A stretch of 45,954 bases of DNA from Chrysosporum bergii ANA360D (GTDB lineage: Bacteria > Cyanobacteriota > Cyanobacteriia > Cyanobacteriales > Nostocaceae): assembly GCF_029891735.1 (NCBI RefSeq), contig NZ_JANQDH010000047.1, positions 1 through 45,954 on the forward strand. Direction: 5' to 3'. A model generated the notes under the pieces. It was given only the letters and a program-made list of their open reading frames with translations, did not search any database and was not told where the DNA came from. Position 1 is the stretch's first letter, and each line of letters opens with the position of its first letter. Positions 33,982-42,489 of this stretch are shown here, piece by piece. The translations under genes and the position numbers were made by a program.

Positions 33982-34629
33982 TTATCTTACTAACAAAGAA
34001 CGCACCCACTGGCGAAAGGCTCGCCGCGCCTGACTAGCGCCATCAGTATCGCTCAAATTCAAAAACTGTAAAATGCCTTCAATTACGGGCAAATCTGCAA
34101 ATGTGGGACTATTTTCTACCTGCACATACTCACCCTCATGCAAGAGAAAAATCTGTAATTGAGTATCTGCATAACACCAAAGTTCAGGAACACCCAAGGC
34201 TAGATAAGCTGAAAGTTGAGTTTTGGAAGTTACGTCTATTTCAATTGCTAAGTCTGGAGGAGGATCAACTGATAAATTCAATCTATTTTTACCTATCATT
34301 CGTGCTGCATTTTGAATATAAAAACAATCATCTGGTTCTAACCCTGTGGCCATTTCTTGACGTTTAAATGTGGTTGAACCATAAGGTTCCCAGTCTATTT
34401 CTAATTCATCCAGCAAAATTTTCACAAATTCGCCAATTAGGATCTTAACTTTTTCATGTTCTGGCAACGGCATCCGAATTTCTAATACTCCCTGATAATA
34501 AACAACTCGCCCACCGCGATGTTCTCCTAATTCTTGTAAAATTGCCTCAAACTCAGCCCAACTAATGTCACGTAAGATCAAACATTGTCCTGGTTGAACA
34601 TCAATTTGGCGCAGTTGTAGTGTAACCAT
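33982..34629 (-). CDS. Uma2-family (DUF820) putative restriction-endonuclease-like protein
   Basis: The 215-residue protein is typical of the large DUF820/Uma2 family of cyanobacteria, which has a PD-(D/E)XK nuclease fold. Visible marks are GVLEIRMPLPEHEKVKILIG, GLEPDDCFYIQN, the catalytic-type core PPDLAIEIDVTSKT, and LGVPELWCYAD. Biological substrates are unknown, and many copies per genome are usual. The surrounding gene-poor DNA fits a family that spreads by duplication or transfer. It ends in a basic stretch. Confidence 0.88.
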   Translation of the reverse strand: MVTLQLRQIDVQPGQCLILRDISWAEFEAILQELGEHRGGRVVYYQGVLEIRMPLPEHEKVKILIGEFVKILLDELEIDWEPYGSTTFKRQEMATGLEPDDCFYIQNAARMIGKNRLNLSVDPPPDLAIEIDVTSKTQLSAYLALGVPELWCYADTQLQIFLLHEGEYVQVENSPTFADLPVIEGILQFLNLSDTDGASQARRAFRQWVRSLLVR

Positions 34630-34828
34630 GATTTTTGCCTCCTATCTATATAGCCATCCTATCTGACCATCTACCCACACTGTTAAGAATTTAGTAACAT
34701 ATAATACAAAAGATCAGAGAAATAAGCTATCTCTCCTGAGCATGAGCAGAAATAATGGCGGGATCGCTTGCTGTATTCTTCACAGTTTGTTACAAAAGTA
34801 TAAAGAACTTCTAGAAATCCAAAACTAC

Positions 34829-35623
34829 ATGTTCGGCGGACTTACTGGTTTAAAAGATTCTCAAGGTACAGATTGGGGAGAGCGGCTGCTCAACACAGTG
34901 GCCAGCCAAACGATTCGCCACTTGTTTACCCGAAGCGAGTCTGTAGAAGTCTTTGTGCGCTGTTATCCATCCAGCAAACTGTTACAAGGCAGCATTGATA
35001 GCTTTAAAATGAGCGGTCGGGGCTTGGTGATTCGCAAAGATTTCTTGGTGGAGGAAATGTCCTTTGAAACAGATGCAGTTGCCATTGACTTCGGCGCTGT
35101 TTTGAGTGGTAAGCTGAATCTCAAGCAACCTACCCAGGCGATCGCCAACGTGGTTCTATCAGAAGCTGGTATTAACCAAGCCTTCAGTGCCAAACTGGTG
35201 ACCCAGCACCTGGTTAACCTTACACTACCTTCCTTAACGGCAATATCTGGCGGTCACCCAGTTTCCTTTACCGATATTCAAGTGGAACTATTGGCAGAAA
35301 GCCGCTTGCGGATTTTGGCCAGGGCAGATTTAAATAATGGCGAACTCATACCACTGAGTATGACCATGACTGTGGGTGTGGAACGACGGCGGCGGATATC
35401 ATTTAAAAACCCGGAAGTTGAACTGGATCAAGTACCAGAAGCACAACGGGAATCGTCTCAAAAATTGAGTATGGCACTGGCGGAAATTTTAGATAATATG
35501 GTTGATTTGGATCGCTTTGACCTTGATGGTGTGAAAATGCGGCTTAATCGTTTAGAAACTGAAGGTAAAAAAATAATTTTTAGTGGATATGCAGAAATAG
35601 AACGTATTCCCCGTAATCCGTAA
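34829..35623 (+). CDS. DUF2993 (LmeA-like) protein
   Basis: The protein has about 264 residues from the ATG at 34829 (MFGGLTGLKDSQGTDWGERL); a frame from 34742 adds 29 residues of low similarity. The DUF2993 pattern is LLNTVASQTIRHLFTRSESVEVFVRCYPSSKLLQGSIDSF, then repeated beta-rich units with VLSEAGINQAF and LADLNNGELIPLSMTMTVG-like segments. The fold is thought to be a lipid-binding or tubular fold; actinobacterial LmeA acts on lipomannan. No signal peptide is obvious. The cyanobacterial function is not known. It converges on ugd with a hairpin between them. Confidence 0.8.
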   Translation: MFGGLTGLKDSQGTDWGERLLNTVASQTIRHLFTRSESVEVFVRCYPSSKLLQGSIDSFKMSGRGLVIRKDFLVEEMSFETDAVAIDFGAVLSGKLNLKQPTQAIANVVLSEAGINQAFSAKLVTQHLVNLTLPSLTAISGGHPVSFTDIQVELLAESRLRILARADLNNGELIPLSMTMTVGVERRRRISFKNPEVELDQVPEAQRESSQKLSMALAEILDNMVDLDRFDLDGVKMRLNRLETEGKKIIFSGYAEIERIPRNP

Positions 35624-35634
35624 ACTTAAAAACT

Positions 35635-35670
35635 TCACCCCGGCTTTGACTTGGGATCAGGCTGGGGTGA
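35635..35670. terminator. Hairpin between the DUF2993 gene and ugd
   Basis: TCACCCCGGC (35635-35644) pairs with GCTGGGGTGA (35661-35670), nine Watson-Crick pairs and one G-U. It lies between convergent genes and is moderately T-rich downstream. It probably terminates the DUF2993 transcript. Confidence 0.65.
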
Positions 35671-35697
35671 TGGTTCTTAACTGTCTATTCTGATTTT

Positions 35698-37089
35698 TTA
35701 ACGTCCAATACCTACATATTGGAAGCCAGCCCTGACCATACTTTCCGGGTCGAGGAAATTACGACCATCTATAATCACTGGGTGACTCATCAATTTTGCC
35801 ATCTTGGTATAGTCTAGACTGCTGAACTGTTGCCATTCAGTGACTAATACTAAAGCGTCGCAGCCGTCGGCTAACCTTTCTGCATCAGTTTCCACTAACA
35901 CCCCGGTGAGACCGTGACGCAAACCGGTTTGGGAAACAATGGGGTCGTAGGCTTTGACTTTAGCTCCTAATCGGTTGAGCTGCTCAATTAAGTTGAGTGC
36001 TGGAGCATCCCGCATATCATCAGTATCCGGCTTGAAGGTCAAACCCAGGAGTCCAACGGTTTTACCTTTGAGTATTTTGAGAACTTGCTGTAGTTTTTCT
36101 AGAGCAATGAGACGCTGGCGCTCGTTGACACTAACCGCAGCTTTCATCATCTGGGCATCATAGCCATAGTCATCAGCAGTGTGAATCAGTGCAGAAACAT
36201 CTTTGGGGAAGCAGGAACCACCCCAGCCAATACCAGCATTTAAAAATTTGTTACCAATGCGGGAGTCTAAACCAATGCCTTTTGCTACTTGGGTAACATC
36301 AGCACCAACGCGATCGCAAATGTTAGCCACTTCGTTAATAAAACTAATTTTTGTGGCTAAAAAGGCGTTAGCAGCGTATTTGATCATTTCTGCCGAACTC
36401 AGGTCTGTACATAACACAGGTACTGGTGGTAGAGATTTATCAGCACCATAGTGACGTTCCACAATGGGCGCATATAGTTCTTTCATCAAGGCGATGGCTC
36501 TTTCACTATTACCGCCTAAAACAATGCGATCCGGGTTAAAAGTGTCATAAACTGCGGAACCTTCCCGCAAAAATTCTGGATTGCTGACAACATCAAATTG
36601 AGCTAAATCTTCAGGTAATTTTTCATCCCTGGATACTCCACCTGCGGGTACAAGTACCTTTTGGCGTTCTGCAATACCATCTAAAACAATCATTCGTACC
36701 CAGTCACCGGAACCAATGGGTACTGTAGATTTATTAACAATTACCTTATACCCACCGTTGAGATTTGCCCCAATACTACGAGCCACAGCTTCTACATACC
36801 GGGTATCACTTTCCCCTGTAGGTAAAGGTGGTGTTCCCACAGCAATAAACAGAATTTCCCCGTGGGCTACTCCTGCGGCTATATCTGTGGTGAAATGAAT
36901 TTTCTCGACTTGAATGGCAGACTGCATAATTTCTGAGAGTCCCGGTTCAAAAATGGGGGACTGCCCAGATTTCATTAATTTAACTTTTTCTTCGTTATTA
37001 TCTACACAAATTACATCATGCCCGATGTGAGCCAAGCAAGCACCTGTAACCAAACCAACGTAACCAGTACCAATGACGCAAACACGCAT
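35698..37089 (-). CDS. UDP-glucose 6-dehydrogenase
   Basis: The 463-residue enzyme oxidises UDP-glucose to UDP-glucuronate with two NAD. It has the N-terminal Rossmann motif GTGYVGLVTGACLAHIG, FIAVGTPPLPTGESD, NKSTVPIGSG, NPEFLREGSAV and the hinge helix with NAFLATKISFINEVAN. The catalytic Cys is in GWGGSCFPKDVSALIH near residue 280, and the UDP-binding C-terminal domain has GLTFKPDTDDMRDAPAL. It is 163 bases downstream of the decarboxylase gene on the same strand, and their products act in sequence. Confidence 0.96.
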   Translation of the reverse strand: MRVCVIGTGYVGLVTGACLAHIGHDVICVDNNEEKVKLMKSGQSPIFEPGLSEIMQSAIQVEKIHFTTDIAAGVAHGEILFIAVGTPPLPTGESDTRYVEAVARSIGANLNGGYKVIVNKSTVPIGSGDWVRMIVLDGIAERQKVLVPAGGVSRDEKLPEDLAQFDVVSNPEFLREGSAVYDTFNPDRIVLGGNSERAIALMKELYAPIVERHYGADKSLPPVPVLCTDLSSAEMIKYAANAFLATKISFINEVANICDRVGADVTQVAKGIGLDSRIGNKFLNAGIGWGGSCFPKDVSALIHTADDYGYDAQMMKAAVSVNERQRLIALEKLQQVLKILKGKTVGLLGLTFKPDTDDMRDAPALNLIEQLNRLGAKVKAYDPIVSQTGLRHGLTGVLVETDAERLADGCDALVLVTEWQQFSSLDYTKMAKLMSHPVIIDGRNFLDPESMVRAGFQYVGIGR

Positions 37090-37252
37090 TTAGTTTAACT
37101 CCTCGTTTTTTTGGGGTTGCCCTCAGAAAAATGTTCAAAATATGATAGTTGTATAATAATGGTGAACCCAGCAACTTAAACACAGGCTGCTGAAAATGTG
37201 AGCCTGTAGTTAGGTTAGAAACAACGCTACATACTATCCGGGAGCCTAAAAA

Positions 37253-38188
37253 TTAGATATGGCTTTGAATACGACTGCGGAAATCTTCTACTGTGAGTTT
37301 TAAACCTTCTTCTAAAGGAACAGTAGGTTGCCAATCTAACAAGTTTTTAGCCTTGGTGATGTCAGGCTGACGACGACGAGGATCATCAGAGGGTAGCGGT
37401 TCAAATTTAAGTTTTGCGTCGGGGTTTACCATTTTTTGTACAGTTTCTGCCAATTCTAAAATGGTGTATTCACCAGGATTACCTAAATTCACCGGTCCAA
37501 CATAGTCGCTATTCATCAAACGGATAAAACCTTCTACTAAGTCAGAAACGTAACAGAAACTTCGAGTTTGGGAACCATCTCCATACACGGTTAGGGGCTG
37601 ACCCCGTAAGGCTTGAACTATAAAGTTACTCACAACCCGACCATCGTTTTCTAACATCCTTGGTCCGTAGGTATTGAAAATTCGCGCGACGCGGATATCA
37701 ACTTTGTTTTGTCTGTAGTAATCAAATGCTAAAGTTTCGGCAATGCGTTTACCTTCGTCGTAGCATGAACGTATGCCGATGGGATTCACACTACCTCGAT
37801 ACTCTTCTGTTTGGGGGTGGACTTCAGGATCACCATACACTTCGCTAGTTGAGGCTAAAAAGAATTTAGCTTTAACCCGTTTAGCTAATCCCAACATATT
37901 CAGTGTGCCTATGACGTTAGTTTTAACGGTTTTCACTGGGTTGTACTGATAGTGTACAGGAGAAGCTGGACAAGCTAAATGATAAATTTGATCTACTTCT
38001 AGGCGAATCGGTTCTGTGATGTCATGGCGGATGAGTTCAAAAGATGGATTATTTATCCATTTCCAAATATTTCGTTTATGACCTGTGTAAAAATTATCTA
38101 AGCAAATTACCTCATGCCCGGCAGGTATTAATCTGTCAATGAGATGAGATCCAATAAATCCAGCAGCACCTGTAACTAAAATTCTCAT
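37253..38188 (-). CDS. UDP-glucuronate decarboxylase (UDP-xylose synthase)
   Basis: The 311-residue extended short-chain dehydrogenase converts UDP-glucuronate to UDP-xylose. It has NAD motif [55 protein letters not shown], the substrate motif [13 protein letters not shown], and catalytic Tyr and Lys in [20 protein letters not shown] and the later [16 protein letters not shown] are also typical. UDP-xylose feeds polysaccharide synthesis. A MITE-like element begins 19 bases before its start, so the promoter may lie in or beyond that element. Confidence 0.95.
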   Translation of the reverse strand: MRILVTGAAGFIGSHLIDRLIPAGHEVICLDNFYTGHKRNIWKWINNPSFELIRHDITEPIRLEVDQIYHLACPASPVHYQYNPVKTVKTNVIGTLNMLGLAKRVKAKFFLASTSEVYGDPEVHPQTEEYRGSVNPIGIRSCYDEGKRIAETLAFDYYRQNKVDIRVARIFNTYGPRMLENDGRVVSNFIVQALRGQPLTVYGDGSQTRSFCYVSDLVEGFIRLMNSDYVGPVNLGNPGEYTILELAETVQKMVNPDAKLKFEPLPSDDPRRRQPDITKAKNLLDWQPTVPLEEGLKLTVEDFRSRIQSHI

Positions 38189-38206
38189 GGTTTGCCAAGT
38201 TTATAA

Positions 38207-38340
38207 TTGACATCTCCCCTGGTTGAAACACAGGGGATTCTAAACTGATGTTGCTACGCAGTCATCAGACACGCTACGCAACGTTTACGATATGACTTAT
38301 TTAACCTACTAAGTAAATCATATTGTCAAGGGAGTGTCAA
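38207..38340. mobile_element. 134-bp MITE-like element
   Basis: The left end TTGACATCTCCC (38207-38218) and right end GGGAGTGTCAA (38330-38340) are imperfect inverted repeats. CCCCTG/CAGGGG hairpin arms lie near the left end. The interior (from 38231, about 65 bases) closely matches the copy between cpcE and cpcF. Near the right end ATATGACTTA pairs loosely with TAAGTAAATCATAT. There is no ORF, so it could only move with an enzyme supplied elsewhere. The hairpin plan recalls IS200/IS605-type ends, but I cannot name the family. Confidence 0.65.
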
Positions 38341-38835
38341 ACCTTCCCTGCTCCCCTTGACTAAGATTATACTTAGCTGTGTGACTACTTGAGTTGGCAT
38401 CTTATGGGCTTTTCACCAATTTGTGGATGCTTTTTTTGATTTTAACTGAACAAAAATGCTTTGTAAATACCCATCGCTTTTTGTTAAGGATACCACAGGA
38501 TAAATCCTGTTGAGCGGCGTTTCATATCCTCGCTGAAGCATAAGGGTTATCACTGCCACACTGTGTTTTATATTTTACGTATTTAAGAAAAGGTATATAT
38601 GTGTGTATTTATGATCACTTTCTCGTTTAACATTATTTGTTGCCTTGGACAGACGCTTGACTAGTTTAACAGAATTAATCTGGAAAAATCACTGCAAAAA
38701 TCACTGCAAAAATCAAGTTTAGTATTTGTGACTGCATCAGAATTACAGTTGAGAATACTGCGAGATTTTGCACACATTTAAGCAAATTGACTTGGTAATT
38801 TAAAAGTTTTGCCGCTGTAATCTCAGGAGATAAGA
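38341..38835. other. Gene-free gap with a short direct repeat
   Basis: About 500 bases with no supported ORF between the MITE-like element and the small secreted-protein gene. AAAAATCACTGC occurs twice in tandem and a third time in part (38684-38715). CAGGAGATA just before 38836 is the ribosome binding site of the next gene. Confidence 0.5.
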
Positions 38836-39078
38836 ATGAAAGCAAACAAGAATACAAGTTTCTTAAAACTGCTTGCTAGCCTTGTGGCGGTCGCTGGCGT
38901 AAGTGCTTTAATGACTGTTCCGTCATTCGCATTAACTAACTCAACCAAATCTACAACGGAAACCCTACACTCCCAAGCAACACCACCCAGAGATGATACT
39001 GCTCCGGGAACGCAGCCAGACCAGCAAGATCAACAAGGTCAGCAAGGTCAGCAAGGTCAGCCTAGTCCTGGACAATAG
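38836..39078 (+). CDS. Small exported Gln/Gly/Pro-rich protein
   Basis: The 80-residue protein has a clear Sec signal peptide (MKANKNTSFLKLLASLVAVA, cleavage probably after SFA near residue 32). The mature part is about 48 residues, rich in Thr, Ser, Asp, Gln and Gly, ending in a short repeat (QQGQQGQQGQ) encoded by CAAGGTCAG copies. It is probably periplasmic or extracellular. I recognise no family. A good AGGAGA ribosome binding site supports the start. It stands 168 bases before another exported protein. Confidence 0.7.
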   Translation: MKANKNTSFLKLLASLVAVAGVSALMTVPSFALTNSTKSTTETLHSQATPPRDDTAPGTQPDQQDQQGQQGQQGQPSPGQ

Positions 39079-39245
39079 TTCAGCTGAGAAAGCCGCAGTG
39101 TGTATTTTTTATTAGTATATGCTGTGGCTTTTCAACCAGAGCTATGTGGGACTGGCTGAATCAAGGTTTCACCTTGATATATCTAAGATTATTCTACTTG
39201 ATCAGTTAAAAACCCTGTTCCCTATTCTTATATCAAGTCAAGCAC

Positions 39246-39827
39246 ATGAATTTATTGTATGGAAACTTGACCAGAAAATTTACTTGTTTCTTGGGAATTG
39301 TTGGGGTTAGTAGTGCCATCACTATTGCTGGCTATGCCGAGATTAATCAACAAGCCATGGCCGATACTAGACCCCATAACTATACCATTCTCCCCAGGAT
39401 AAGTGAAATTGATAGGGTGTATGTACAAGAAGCAAACCAAGCCGGCATGGCGGAAGTTGAACTAGCAAAATTGGCACTGGAAAGGTCAAAAAATGAGCAA
39501 GTTAGACAATACGCCCAGCAAATGATTCAGGATCACACCCCTTTGAATCAAGAATTAATGCAGTTAGCCCAACAAAAGGGAATTACTCCATCAACCAACC
39601 CAAGCCCCAAATATCAAGCGTTAAAAGCTCAACTATCAGAATTTGATGGCAGCATTTTTGACGAAGCATACATAAATGAAGCTGGCATTAACGGCAACAT
39701 GGAAAATTTAGTCATCCACACCCGTCAAATACAGCTTGGTCAAGACCCAGATTTACAAGCCTTTGCTGCCAAAAGTATCCCGGTTGTAGAAACACATTTA
39801 CAATTACTAGATTTTCTGTTAATTTAA
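39246..39827 (+). CDS. DUF4142 (ferritin-like) exported protein
   Basis: The 193-residue protein has an N-terminal signal (about residues 10-38, ending ...NQQAMADTRP). The DUF4142 helical domain follows: VYVQEANQAGMAEVELAKLALERSKNEQVRQYAQQMIQDH, then FDEAYINEAGINGNMENLVIHTR. Full family members have a second His-rich helix; here HLQLLDFLLI ends the protein. The family has a four-helix fold related to ferritins and rubrerythrins, but with no proven metal or function. TTAAT repeats contain its stop codon. Confidence 0.85.
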   Translation: MNLLYGNLTRKFTCFLGIVGVSSAITIAGYAEINQQAMADTRPHNYTILPRISEIDRVYVQEANQAGMAEVELAKLALERSKNEQVRQYAQQMIQDHTPLNQELMQLAQQKGITPSTNPSPKYQALKAQLSEFDGSIFDEAYINEAGINGNMENLVIHTRQIQLGQDPDLQAFAAKSIPVVETHLQLLDFLLI

Positions 39828-39843
39828 TTTAATTTAATTTAAT
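39819..39843 (+). repeat. Five tandem TTAAT units over the DUF4142 stop
   Basis: TTAAT is repeated five times without gaps and supplies the final Leu codon and the stop of the DUF4142 gene. Slippage in this array could change the C-terminus. It lies 17 bases before the next start codon. Confidence 0.7.
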
Positions 39844-39859
39844 AAATTTGATATAGAAA

Positions 39860-40603
39860 ATGACAAAAAATGACTTAATATATTATGATATCTATGCAGA
39901 TAATTGGTGGCAAAAAGGTGAAGTTTTAAATTTATCTGCTCATCTTAATCAATCTAGAATTGATTTTTTTTCTAATTATGTCACTACGTGGCAAGGACTG
40001 AAAGTTTTAGATGTTGGTTGTGGTGGCGGATTATTATGTGAAACTTTAGCCCAACAAAAAGCTATTGTATCTGGCATTGATTCATCTTTACCTTCTATTA
40101 AAGTTGCTCAAGCCCATGCTAAAAAGAACAACTTAAATATTGACTATCATTGGGGATTTGCTGAAAATCTGCCTTTTGCTGCGGACAATTTTGATGCTGT
40201 TGTGTGTTGTGATGTTTTGGAACACGTGACAGATTGGCAACGAGTTGTTACCCAAGTTTGTAGAGTTTTAAAATACAATGGTTTATTTTTCTTTGACACT
40301 ATTAATAGAACTTTTAAATCAAAATTAATTATGATTTGGCTCTTGGAGGATATTGTCAAGCAAATACCATCAGGTTTTCACGATTGGCATAAGTTTATTA
40401 AACCACAAGAGTTAATTGATCATCTGGAAAATAATGGTTTTAAAAATGTTGTGATTAGGGGGTTTGACTTGACAAGAGGAATGAATTTTCAAACATTAAT
40501 AAACATCTTTTTTAAAGGGTTGACTCAAAAAGAAGTATTTACTATCCAAATCAATGAAGATACTTCTGTTTGGTATGTTGGTAAAGCTATGAAAAAGTAC
40601 TAA
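39860..40603 (+). CDS. UbiG/COQ3-like SAM-dependent methyltransferase
   Basis: The 247-residue protein resembles the 3-O-methyltransferase UbiG. It has YDIYADNWWQKGEVLNLSAHLNQSRIDFF at the N-terminus and motif I VLDVGCGGGLLCETLA near residue 50. GIDSSLPSI is motif II, and FDAVVCCDVLEHVTDWQRV includes motif post-II. FFDTINRTFKSKLIMIWLLED and HDWHKFIKPQEL are the usual membrane-side region. Cyanobacteria make plastoquinone rather than ubiquinone, so the substrate is uncertain. Base composition is more AT-rich than most neighbours. Confidence 0.8.
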   Translation: MTKNDLIYYDIYADNWWQKGEVLNLSAHLNQSRIDFFSNYVTTWQGLKVLDVGCGGGLLCETLAQQKAIVSGIDSSLPSIKVAQAHAKKNNLNIDYHWGFAENLPFAADNFDAVVCCDVLEHVTDWQRVVTQVCRVLKYNGLFFFDTINRTFKSKLIMIWLLEDIVKQIPSGFHDWHKFIKPQELIDHLENNGFKNVVIRGFDLTRGMNFQTLINIFFKGLTQKEVFTIQINEDTSVWYVGKAMKKY

Positions 40604-40606
40604 ATT

Positions 40607-41386
40607 CTACATATATCTGGTTAGTTGAACTCGGTAACGTTCTTTTTTAGTGACTGCAATTTCTCCGACTTCTAAACGTCCCTTACCACGAATGGCGATT
40701 AGGTCACCGGATTTTAGTTGAGAACTGGCTTGATTAATTTCTTTCCAGTTGACGCGGACATCACCACTCTCAATAATATCAACCATTTTACTACGTGACA
40801 TACCAAAACCAGCAGAAGCGATCGCATCTAATCGCAAAGAAGCTTCTACTGTGGTTAATTCCTTTTTCTTCGGTTCTCTAACTTTTAACTCATTGATATC
40901 AATGGGCTGAGTTTTCACTGGTACTGAGCGCACCTGTTGCAGATTCATTTCTAAAAATTCTGCTAACTCGGGTACTACAATGGCTTGCGCTCCCCGTTCT
41001 CCCAGAACAATAATATCTCCTGTTTTTTCACGTACAATTCCTGTTCCCAGCATTGCGCCTAAAAAGTCCCGGTGAGTGGCTGTGTCAAACAAAAAATTAC
41101 CAGCAATTTCTAAAGCGGTAAGGTGAACTTGAGATTGATCTAAAGGCAATTCAGAGCGAGCGATGGCTATTCTTTGGCGTTCTGCTTGGGGATAGCCGCC
41201 CCATGTGACTAATTGTACATCTGTTAACCGACCAAGTACCCTATGAATTTCTGCTAATTCTGGGGGAGACAAAAAATCAGTCAAAACCACTTCCCAGGTT
41301 TTAATTGCTTGTTCTGCGTGATCAATCACGCGAGCGATACTGTCTCGATTTTCGACACCTTTTAAAAGTTCTTCTCTTGGCAACAT
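40607..41386 (-). CDS. Photosystem II S4-domain protein (YlmH-like)
   Basis: The protein has about 259 residues from the ATG at 41386; the longer frame starts at a TTG. The N-terminal part (LPREELLKGVENRDSIARVIDHAEQAIKTWEV, ADRQRIAIAR-like QAERQRIAIARSEL) and the middle domain (LDTATHRDFLGAMLGTGI-like FDTATHRDFLGAMLGTGIVREKTGDI) are the YlmH pattern. A C-terminal S4 RNA-binding domain lies at about 185-245 (LRLDAIASAGFGMSRSKMVDIIESGDVRVNWKEIN). The family is annotated as PSII S4 protein in cyanobacteria and plants; the exact role is unclear. It converges on the UbiG-like gene with a 3-base gap. Confidence 0.85.
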   Translation of the reverse strand: MLPREELLKGVENRDSIARVIDHAEQAIKTWEVVLTDFLSPPELAEIHRVLGRLTDVQLVTWGGYPQAERQRIAIARSELPLDQSQVHLTALEIAGNFLFDTATHRDFLGAMLGTGIVREKTGDIIVLGERGAQAIVVPELAEFLEMNLQQVRSVPVKTQPIDINELKVREPKKKELTTVEASLRLDAIASAGFGMSRSKMVDIIESGDVRVNWKEINQASSQLKSGDLIAIRGKGRLEVGEIAVTKKERYRVQLTRYM

Positions 41387-41412
41387 TATCAATGGTTTTA
41401 GATTATTAATTC

Positions 41413-41919
41413 TTATGTACTAGATGTATCAGCATAGCCCTGGATATTTTCTGGCTCAAACTTACGTAATATCCGGGTTACTTGCCGACTAATGGCTTCG
41501 GAAACCTGAACCACCACTATATATTTACCCATTTCTAAGCGATTGCGATAGGGTAAGGCATCACCACCCCCCACCACTAAGCCAACACCACCGCCAACAA
41601 ACACACTACCCATAGCGCCACTAGCAGCCCCCAGCAGTCCGCCAATAATGTGATTACCAATTTCACCCGCCCAGGGAAAAGTGTTTAAACCTGTGATTAA
41701 ACTAAAGGTAAAACCTGCAAAAAAGCCGAATGGTATCAGCCAGTATGACATGAGCTTGGCTTGCTTTTTGGCTTGTTCTTGGGGATCAACCAAGCCAAAC
41801 TCATCAGCAGTTTTATAACCCCTACCCAGGATGGTGCTTTCAATGCCCTCTGCTTCTAAAGCTAGGTAAGCGGCTTCGGCTTGGATACGGTTTGGTAGTA
41901 CAGCAATAACGTAATTCAT
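41413..41919 (-). CDS. Unrecognised protein with a glycine-rich membrane hairpin
   Basis: The protein has about 168 residues from the ATG at 41919 (MNYVIAVLPNRIQAEAAYLALEAEGIE); the longer frame starts at a TTG. A small ferredoxin-like N-terminal segment precedes two Gly/Ala-rich hydrophobic segments (about 60-85 and 90-122: LIPFGFFAGFTFSLITG, IIGGLLGAASGAMGSVFVGGGVG). A C-terminal segment (YIVVVQVSEAISRQVTRILRKF) resembles the regulatory fold seen in general-stress proteins. I cannot name a function. Confidence 0.65.
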   Translation of the reverse strand: MNYVIAVLPNRIQAEAAYLALEAEGIESTILGRGYKTADEFGLVDPQEQAKKQAKLMSYWLIPFGFFAGFTFSLITGLNTFPWAGEIGNHIIGGLLGAASGAMGSVFVGGGVGLVVGGGDALPYRNRLEMGKYIVVVQVSEAISRQVTRILRKFEPENIQGYADTSST

Positions 41920-42061
41920 GGTTTTTATAACATTAAATAACAATTAGTTGTTAAAATTTGTTAAAATTAGTTTATTAGTTAACAGGGTATGGTTTAGAGG
42001 AGGGGGGAAATCTAAATCGTTCCTTTCCTCTCTCTATTATGGCATTGTCTGGGAGCGGATA

Positions 42062-42439
42062 TCAATTAAACGCATCCAGTGGCTGACAAAAATCCTTGGC
42101 TCCTTGCTTAAGAATGTATATGAGAATGGGGGTGGCTAAAATCCTAGGAAATGTGGGCATGGTTTTGAGATGTTCGATGATTTTCACTAGTGAGCCATTG
42201 AGCAAATCTTCTCGATATTCTGGTTGACAAATAACTGCGCGCCATTTTCTAGCTATAGCATCTAACCACTCAGAATTAGTCATTCCTGGTTCTTGTCCCG
42301 CGCGAATGGCTAGGGTCATGGCTGCATCTTCTAAGTCTCCATCACAATCTTCAATTAAGTCTAGGGCTTCCATCGCTGTGGAGTCATCAGCTAACTGAGA
42401 ACGAAACAAAGCTATTTCCTGGGATGTAACTATAGTCAT
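42062..42439 (-). CDS. Conserved-looking small cytoplasmic protein
   Basis: The 125-residue protein has an N-terminal helical region (MTIVTSQEIALFRSQLADDS, AMEALDLIEDCDGDLEDAAMTLAIRAGQEP) that resembles a UBA or CUE-like three-helix fold. The C-terminal part ends in YILKQGAKDFCQPL. There is no signal or membrane segment. I recognise no named family. It lies 50 bases downstream of the MFS transporter gene on the same strand and may share its transcript. Confidence 0.6.
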   Translation of the reverse strand: MTIVTSQEIALFRSQLADDSTAMEALDLIEDCDGDLEDAAMTLAIRAGQEPGMTNSEWLDAIARKWRAVICQPEYREDLLNGSLVKIIEHLKTMPTFPRILATPILIYILKQGAKDFCQPLDAFN

Positions 42440-42489
42440 AGATTTTTTACTGAGATGAATGATTGATTGTTTAGACTTGGGTCAGCAGT

